This document shows, piece after piece, positions 31,790 through 38,457 of a stretch of DNA of 38,457 bases; the stretch's first letter is position 1, and every line of letters begins with the position of its first letter. The notes beneath the pieces are model-generated. The model searched no databases and was not told the origin of the DNA. It saw nothing but the letters and a program-made list of their open reading frames with translations. The stretch is from positions 1,157,242-1,195,698 of the forward strand of contig BFEA01000046.1 in the NCBI GenBank assembly GCA_003427395.1, read 5' to 3'. The translations under genes and the position numbers were made by a program. The DNA is from Chara braunii (Eukaryota; Streptophyta; Charophyceae; Charales; Characeae).

Positions 31790-31819
31790 GCCTGAAAACC
31801 CTTACAAGGGTATTTGGGC
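31790..31819. repeat. Terminal hairpin of copy B
   Basis: Arms GCCTGAAAACCC (31790-31801) and GGGTATTTGGGC (31808-31819) pair at 11 of 12 positions with two wobbles. The single mismatch (A:A) is at the fifth pair from the loop, the same place as in the hairpin at 8449-8478. The loop is TTACAA. Confidence 0.85.
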
Positions 31820-33485
31820 ACATTTTTGCATCTCACAGAAAATGCGTTTTTGACGATATTTGAGAGAGTTTCCCAACTCTTAGGGGTTGGGAATGGCATG
31901 CGCTTTTTCATCTGATTAGAGAGTATGTGGGCGTGAACTTAGAGGGCACACTTGGGTTTTAGGCGGACATTGGATATGTTTAATAAGATTGGTGTCCGCA
32001 CGAGGTAGAGAAGGAGTGTGAAGGAACTGCAATAGCGCACGCGGTGCGCGTTCGCATTCGAGACTAACAATTGATGATCGGCGCTAAGATTCAATCATCG
32101 GATTCGTTGGCTTACGTGCTATAGGATAAGAACCAGTGAGGTGCAAAGTGCTTGACGTCCTAGGGCAACCATGATATCGGTCAACGGTAGAAGCCGCAGG
32201 CGGCACTGTAACAGTCGGATTTTTTCGACGTCGGAATGGTAGTCTACTGAGAAAGTTGGAATTTTGGGTATCGACGTGGTTCTTCCACATGTACGATGGC
32301 AACAGGTGAAACTAAACCGTTCACACGGCAAGGGCCGGCACATAGGAGCCTTAGAAATGTGCCGATGCGCCTAAGTACGAGCTTTTCGGTACAGTCCGAC
32401 GGACCTAGGCCTGAAACGACTTGGATTGACACTACGGAGATACGGGGATCAAGGCCAGCAGCCGGCAACAAAGGAGTGGGGAGGCGTCTTATGAAGAAAA
32501 CTGGGGGGTTGAGGGTTCCGTGGGACTATCCCCCTTAGTTTTGTTGGGGAGTCCGATGGCGGGCCTGGACAGCAGAACCGAGGGAGTACCGGTGGGTCCC
32601 TCCCCTTTTATTTTCACCAGTCCCTTTATCCTTCCTATTTTATTTTTTCTAATTCTTTTACTCTTATTTTCCATTTCGGGATGTGGTCCGATATTGGTAC
32701 CAAGATCGATCATGGGACCCAAGATCCTGGCTCGGAAGGTACACCCACGAACTGTTGAACTACGTACCTGAATCCGTGGCCCGCTGCAACCGATGCGTGA
32801 AGAACTTCAATTTTGAATTACCCGGTCACGATTGGTCTGACGATTATGCCGAGGTGTTTGCTCAGAAAGCAGTCCTTCACGACATTCGTTAAAATTGGAA
32901 CGATATAGAGAAGGTTATCATGGTCGTGCGTAAGGCTGACACACATAAATGGAGAGGTTGACTTCATATTTCGTCTTGCTGCGGACGCGCCGTGGGCGAG
33001 AGTGCTGAGGGATCGCACAGTGCAAGCTGTATGAACATCAACAAGGGCGGAGACACAGAGGGAGAGAGGATGAGAATGGAAGAAGATTACCTCTTGATGA
33101 CCGCTTTCGTTCTCCCCTCTGCTTGAAATTAATGGAGGTGGCCTCTGTCGTCATCTTGGTCGTAGCCATCCTCGTCTTTGCCAACGTGTCATTGGGATGT
33201 GACTTATCAAGTCGATACGTGCACTCCTGACCATCTCGCGCTGTGATTGTACTCGGACCGCTATTCCCTATAGGTGTCCGGCGTCCTATGCTTTGGCAGT
33301 GCATGCATCTGGTCGAGGCTCCGACGAGGTTCATTGAAACAACGGGAAGAAGCGGGAAGACGGTGTGGAAGATGAGATCGGAGGAAGGGGAGCTCAACTA
33401 TGTTGTGCGGCTTGTTGCGCAAGACTGTGATTCATTCTCATTTTGAACATTTGACGAACAACGGAGCGTGGCAGTTGTGGCATAG

Positions 33486-33786
33486 TCCTTATCATCATCA
33501 TGGTTGCCATCAATCGAGATCCAAGTGTAGACCATCACGGTCGTAATTGAGCTGACTGTCTTCATCACCGGCGTGCACGTTCATCACCATCGTGGTCGTC
33601 ACTTTCGATACGTTCATCGTGTTGCTGTGCTACATGCCATCTCACTAATGATGGTCATCCAGGCGCTGCTCCTCATTTGACGTTTGTGCCTCGGTGGTCA
33701 TTGTTCTCATTTCAATGGTGGGCCTCATCCCGATGGTCTCCGCAAGGGTGTATCTCGCGTCAGCTGTCTTTATGAGGATGTTCTAG
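33486..33786 (+). other. Block present in copy B but absent from copy A
   Basis: Copy A reads GGCATAGTTCTTTATGGG at 21610. Copy B has GGCATAGT, then 300 bp rich in CATCA/CGTC words, then TAGTTTTCTTTATGGG. The short TAGT at both edges suggests a microhomology deletion in A rather than an insertion in B. No gene is seen in it. Confidence 0.6.
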
Positions 33787-36360
33787 TTTTCTTTATGGGT
33801 TGCGAATGGATCTAGCCATTTTAACAGTCAGGTTCATAATACTGCCGCTGTGACAACATTAGAAGGGAAAAGTGGTGCAAGTGCCTGAGCAGACGATCTA
33901 GCAAGAGGGGGAGTGAGTTTAGATGTGTTACGGAAAGAGACAGAGAGAAAGAAAGAGAGGGAGTAGGGGGATGTGAAGAGCCGAGAAAAGTTGTATCGGG
34001 GGTTTCAAGCCTGGGCGACATCAATGGCAGTGTTATTTTTTTTGTGTTAGGGTCATAGTGGATTGCAAGAGCAAAAATGAGGAGCGCGAAGAGTGTCGAG
34101 GGGAGTTGGTGAACGAAGGACGAAAAGGGAAAATGATGTATCCTTCTCATTTCTTGATGAAAATGAGCAAGGAAAGATGCTATGTGGGGAGTTTAGGGTG
34201 TTTTGAATCGAATGGGCGCACCAGATTTTGAATCTGGACAGCGGATTGGTCGGTACAGGAGATGGGGGCTGCGCCATCATTGCCGAAAGTTTGGAACCAG
34301 CCATCGTGTTTTACCATGTTCTAACGGAAGAATCATTCCCATTTTGCCCATGGTGTGTGAAATCTGTCCAGGCGCTGGTTCCCGTGGCCGTCATCACCAC
34401 CATCTTCGTAGTGGTTGCCTTCCTCGTCTCCGAGTGACCGTTCTCGTTGTTTCGTCATATCACGTTCGTGCTTATTTTTGCTGCGGCTGAAGTCCTTGAA
34501 CCTTGCCGCTATTATGACCACGGGTCGTGACAATGAAAAGCATATGAAGTAGTGTTTTTGTTTTATCTTAGTGCTAGACAGACTGTAGAGAAAGTGAGAG
34601 AGTAACGAGTGTTGTGGGAATGGGAGAGTGACAAGCAAGGAGGAGGAGATTCGCGAGAAGAATTGAGAGAGTTGAATAGGTAGGGGAGTATTAGGAGGAT
34701 CGCATGTACCTAGACGCAGAACCGTGCTACATGCAAAATGGGGATATAGTAGCAAAATTATACAAAGAAGATTGTTAATGTATCTTCCCCGGTTCTAGGG
34801 AAGGTTCATTTGCATTGAGCCAAGCTTCCGGGGCAGTTAGCAGCAGAGGCAAGAGTAGCAACAGATTATTTCCACAGCGTCGGTATTTTCCCAAGTGCTC
34901 GGACAAGATTCGATCTCGTTTTGCACAGTTGGTGAGTAGGGGAGCGGTGCTCAGATACAACACATGGTCGTCCGTCATCACGAGCCTTGTCTTCACTCCG
35001 GTCGTGTTCAGCTCGGTGGTCGTCTTCATCGTTCAAATGTCCATCTTGCTGTCATAGTTGCAATTCCAACTGTGTTTGCAATAATGGCCACCTTTGTTGT
35101 CTTGAAGGCCAACTTTCTACTTCACTAAGATCTCGGGTGTGGCATGAACAAGGTTAGGGGTCCAGGGTACGTGCATTAGGCAGGATCGAGTGCGAACAGG
35201 CAAGACTGTGAAGTGGTGGGGAATCGAACAGGGATCATCATGCTATGCTGGCTCATTGACAAGTGGTAGAGAAATGTTGCACGCCCCCAATGGTCTATAT
35301 TAGACTGACGAGTTTTCACAGCAGTATCATGCCAGTGTGTACCTGAACTGTTGAAGTACAGACTCAAGTCCAACCCCCATACTTTCGGACGAGAAGAGTG
35401 CAATCGAGATAACAGACCAACATCAGCATAGCTGCTGACTTTCACACTGCGCTGTGACCTGTTGGGATCAGGGTCAGGGTCATTGTCACATTTAGGGACT
35501 GCGTTGGGTCACTTCTGGTAACCTGCGGCCGCGGCTTCTAGTTAGTGTGCTTTTTTTGTAAGACTGTCTGAGTGTTGTAGTGGCTGAATGTAGTGTGACC
35601 TGTGGGACCACAAGGGTCACGACAGACTCCCATCCCAAGGCAGCAAATATTTTTTTTACAACTATTGGGTCCTGTTTTAGCAATAGCAGTTAGTTGTCTC
35701 AAGCCGTCACTAGCCTACATTTCTCATTCTCGATAGTTGCAGGTCGATGGTTAAAACACTACAACAGTTTGTTTCTGAATAACCGAGGCTGTTGTTCTTC
35801 TTCAGGGAGGTGTCGCTGCTGCTAAATGCTCGAGGTATTGATCTGCTGCAAATGTTTTCCTTTCTGCTGAGCTGCTGCTGAGGACGATTGGTTTCGTGAC
35901 AGCAAGATACTGTGTCTCAACTGGTGAGGATCGTGTTTTTTATCTGTTGGGCAACTACTGAGGTTACTACTATACACGTCTGTATCGCAAGGAACTGCTG
36001 ATGTGTTGAGTATAGTCCCTTTTACTGTTGTGTTTTTTTGTGTTATACTAGGCTCTCTATTTAGGCCAAATACCATAGGGTGTTGTGTCTCCTGCGGTAG
36101 TTGTGCTTGCTACAACTATTGTGCAGTCCTGCTGGGTTTACTGTTGGACCTTATGGGGTTTTGTGGTGCTAATTTCTGTGCTACTTTGAACAACTGTTGT
36201 ACACTCGTTGCTTGCTAAGTCTTGACCAAACTTTGTACTGTGCATTACTGGGTGCAGTGCGAAACTGTTTGTGAAAGCAGACCGGGCACTGCGGCGGTAT
36301 TTGGCTGCTGCACACGAGTGTTGTGTGTGCAGTTTTAGACTTTTAGTTGGTTTTTACTAA

Positions 36361-36364
36361 GTTT
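36361..36364. repeat. Left target-site copy of the solo LTR (GTTT)
   Basis: CTAA-GTTT precedes the LTR. The unoccupied site in copy A reads TAAGTTTCGAAT (24179-24190). Confidence 0.7.
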
Positions 36365-37622
36365 GTGATAACCCGTCCAAACATGGACTGAAAGTCACAG
36401 CTGATTTATGAGTTTTGCTCATAGACTGAATGCCCTACTGAGTTCCCGCTTGCTAAGTCTGTGGGTGTGTGTGCTTGCTGGACTGCACGTCTGTCTGAGT
36501 GCTGATTGGCTTGCATGCGTGTGACTGTGCCTGTCTGAGTGCTGGTTGGCATGAGTGTGTGTGTGGCCCGCCAGGGCACTTGTTCGTTCGTTGGGCCCTC
36601 AGGGCTGGTACTTACTTGTGGTCGTGGCTTTGAAGGGTTGCAGCGGGGAAAAAGCACTCAAGTAGCAGGTAGGCCGGTACCGCACCTGGCAAGGGGGTAA
36701 ATATGCGGGTACCGGAGGCCGAGCAGAAGAAGACAAAAGTGGCATTTTCAGAGGCCGGTAGTGTAGGCTAGGTCTAGCGGGTACCAGTCTGAGTCTACGG
36801 CCTGTAGGGGCAATATCAGAGTCTGCAATGATGTTTCCCTCCAAAAGAGGAGGAGGTACCGGTTGCTTGGGAAGGCCAGCGGCCTGGAAGTCACCGCCCA
36901 AGAGGCAAAGCAGGCCGCTATATCTTCAGGCCGGACGGAAGACCCGGCCTCTTTTTCGGTGTGCAAGTTTGGCGACACACTGGTGGAGCGCTGGCTGGAG
37001 CAGCGCTAAGCTGGAGCGGCGCTAAGCTGGAGCAGCGCTAAGCTGGAGCAGCGCTGCTGGGGAGGAAGGAGAAGGACATGAGGGAGGAAGAAGGAGAAAG
37101 GAGGAAGGGGGAGGAGCGCCAGGGGTACTTACCTGGCTATGGTGGCATCCATCTTTATCACCTTGGTGGGCGCTGCAGCAGGGAGTCCCCAACTGGGGAA
37201 ACCATAGCTGCTTTGGGTTGTCCTTTGGACGTCTGGGCAAGGCCTAGTAGTCCGCCATAACCTCGGCCTATGAGAATGAAGAGTGAAGGGAGGCGGCCAT
37301 GGCTATGGTGGGCCTCAAGTGATACCTGCAGTAGAAGAGGAACTCGGACATTGATTCTGGATCAGTCATTCAACACTGTACTATTATTTCTTGTATGAAT
37401 AAGAGAAGGGGGAGACAAGGAGGAGGGGATTGTTGGGCGAAGAAGAAGAAGAACCTTATCATTGTCTTTGCTGGTGCACATCTTCTTCTTCTTCTTTCTT
37501 ACTTCTTCTTCTTCTTCTAATCCTCTCGCTCTCCTCTCAAGTTCATTCATTTCTTTCTGCAAATGGATGACATTGTACTTTCAGGTGGAAGTGTATCTCG
37601 AAATTGGCCAGGGTCATAACAC
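36365..37622 (+). mobile_element. Solo LTR of a chromovirus
   Basis: 1,258 bp beginning GTGATAACCCG (or TGTGATAACC if the preceding T is included) and ending GTCATAACAC. The right two-thirds, from about 36900, matches LTR copies 1 and 2 (GTGCAAGTTTGGCGACAC, TTCATTTCTTTCTGCAA, CGAAATTGGCCAGG). The left third is a different U3. GTTT flanks it on both sides. There is no internal region, so it is the product of LTR-LTR recombination. It includes a threefold GCTGGAGCAGCGCTAA repeat (37000-37050) and a TTC microsatellite (37482-37520). Confidence 0.85.
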
Positions 37623-37626
37623 GTTT
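37623..37626. repeat. Right target-site copy of the solo LTR (GTTT)
   Basis: GTTT-CAAATAGAGCAC follows the LTR and matches GTTTCGAATAAAGCAC in copy A. Confidence 0.7.
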
Positions 37627-38395
37627 CAAATAGAGCACAGAGCGTGCTCTATTCGAACCAAACCTTTCTAGGCTGCACAGCGATAGATTGGGCCGAGGTA
37701 GAGAAATTGCGGTCTGAGGAAGTGGTTAGCTCCAATAAGAGGGTGTTACTCTGCTTTCTGATCGTATCTTGATCGTTTGCACAACGCATTGGCTGCACCA
37801 TGTTGGGTTGTTGAGCAAACACCGTTGATGCACTTGCTGTACGGTACGGTGACCTATGATTTTTTATGGCTCTGTGCATTAGTACAGTGTCCAGTTGTTG
37901 CACGCAACTGTTGAGGACGTGGTGAACTTGCTTAACACCCAGGTCAGACCCTGTTGTTTGAGCTTATATAAGGCGGATCGCTACTTTGACCGCACCTTGA
38001 CGTATTGTTGCATTCTCAATCGCTGTGCGAGCAACATTCAGTTGAACTTGACTGTGATTATTATGTCATAAGTAGAGGACGGGGACGTGTTCAGTTTGAA
38101 CGGTGTGTTTCTAGACCGCGCATTATGTCCTCGGTCAACAGTTGGAGTGCGGCGGTTTTTGAGAGTCTGACCAGACCTTTGCGGACGGGCTACTACTGCG
38201 ACTTGAGAGACTGTCAGGAGGCTGCTACTTGCATTTTGGCTGTGGTTCGGCCGGCTTCGCTGCATTCTGTTAGCCATCATTGCAGGGCCCTCAAGCGATT
38301 GAAGATTACAAGGCCCTCTCACATAAGTTGAGTTCGCCCTCTCTTGTATCTCGAGTGTCTGAAACCCCTCCTTTTGTCCTTCTTACTCTAAGTGT

Positions 38396-38457
38396 TACAT
38401 ACTCCAATGAGTATGGGCAGAACCAAGAATCAACCAATATAGGATGAGTATTTATGC
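38396..38457. other. Flank right of copy B, cut by the window end
   Basis: 62 bp that do not match the flank of copy A (24930 onward). This shows the shared repeat ends at CTCTAAGT in at least one of the copies. No feature is seen. Confidence 0.5.

Larger units (their letters stand above)
31784..38395 (+). mobile_element. Non-coding repeat element, copy B (with nested solo LTR)
   Basis: Collinear with copy A. It starts at TTGT (31784), has the hairpin at 31790-31819, and diverges from A after CTCTAAGT (38395). It is interrupted by a solo LTR at 36365-37622. Relative to A it has about 300 extra bases near 33486-33786 and lacks about 110 bases equivalent to 20455-20525 and nearby. Its minus-strand open frame at 33397-33038 breaks where copy A continues, because of a 2-base difference (CCTCTTGATG against CCTCTCTTGATG). 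That argues against coding. Flanking sequence on the left is not recognised, and the right flank leaves the window. Confidence 0.7.

Overview
Eukaryotic nuclear DNA built almost entirely from nested and broken transposable elements, with one small patch of probable host gene. Reverse transcriptase, integrase, chromodomain and zinc-knuckle fragments, a primer-binding site resembling the plant initiator tRNA-Met type, GT-AG intron borders, long microsatellites and an N-filled scaffold gap all point to a draft assembly of a green plant or streptophyte alga. The Gag and Pol wording reminds me of Chara, but that is recollection and was not tested. No intact long gene is present.

Layout. 1-1887: 3' end and LTR of a plus-strand Ty3/gypsy chromovirus, inserted into a minus-strand gypsy element here called B. 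Element B runs from its 5' LTR (about 13860 down to 12685) through PBS, gag, protease and RT to 1888. Its RT is split by a 6,088-bp insert (2400-8487). Removing the insert restores the RT reading frame exactly, with no target duplication, and the insert has a hairpin near each end. Inside it are a solo-LTR-like insertion, a 228-bp tandem duplication and a 1.3-kb purine-rich repeat. 13861-16861: probable host gene on the minus strand, with two exon-like segments (one spondin-like) and a tandem tRNA-like repeat. 16862-19786: 3' end of a second chromovirus on the minus strand (LTR, 3' UTR, chromodomain, integrase C-terminus).

19787-24929 and 31784-38395 are two copies (A and B) of one non-coding repeat. 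Both start with a hairpin that has the same core as the end hairpin of the 2400-8487 insert, but with different, still paired, arms. Copy B carries a solo chromovirus LTR whose empty site is preserved in copy A. Between the copies lies the most unusual feature: a 1.6-kb array (25284-26904) of about 26 hairpins, each with the near-invariant loop ATAAGTT. Stem sequences differ from module to module, yet the two arms stay complementary. The array abuts a decayed integrase fragment (26905 to about 27965), which is fused to a decayed gag with coiled coil and zinc knuckle (to 29903). 29904-31783 shows nothing recognisable.

The genes do not form a working pathway. They are layers of retroelement insertion and decay. 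The features most likely to be new are the loop-constant, stem-variable hairpin array and the element family with covarying terminal hairpins.
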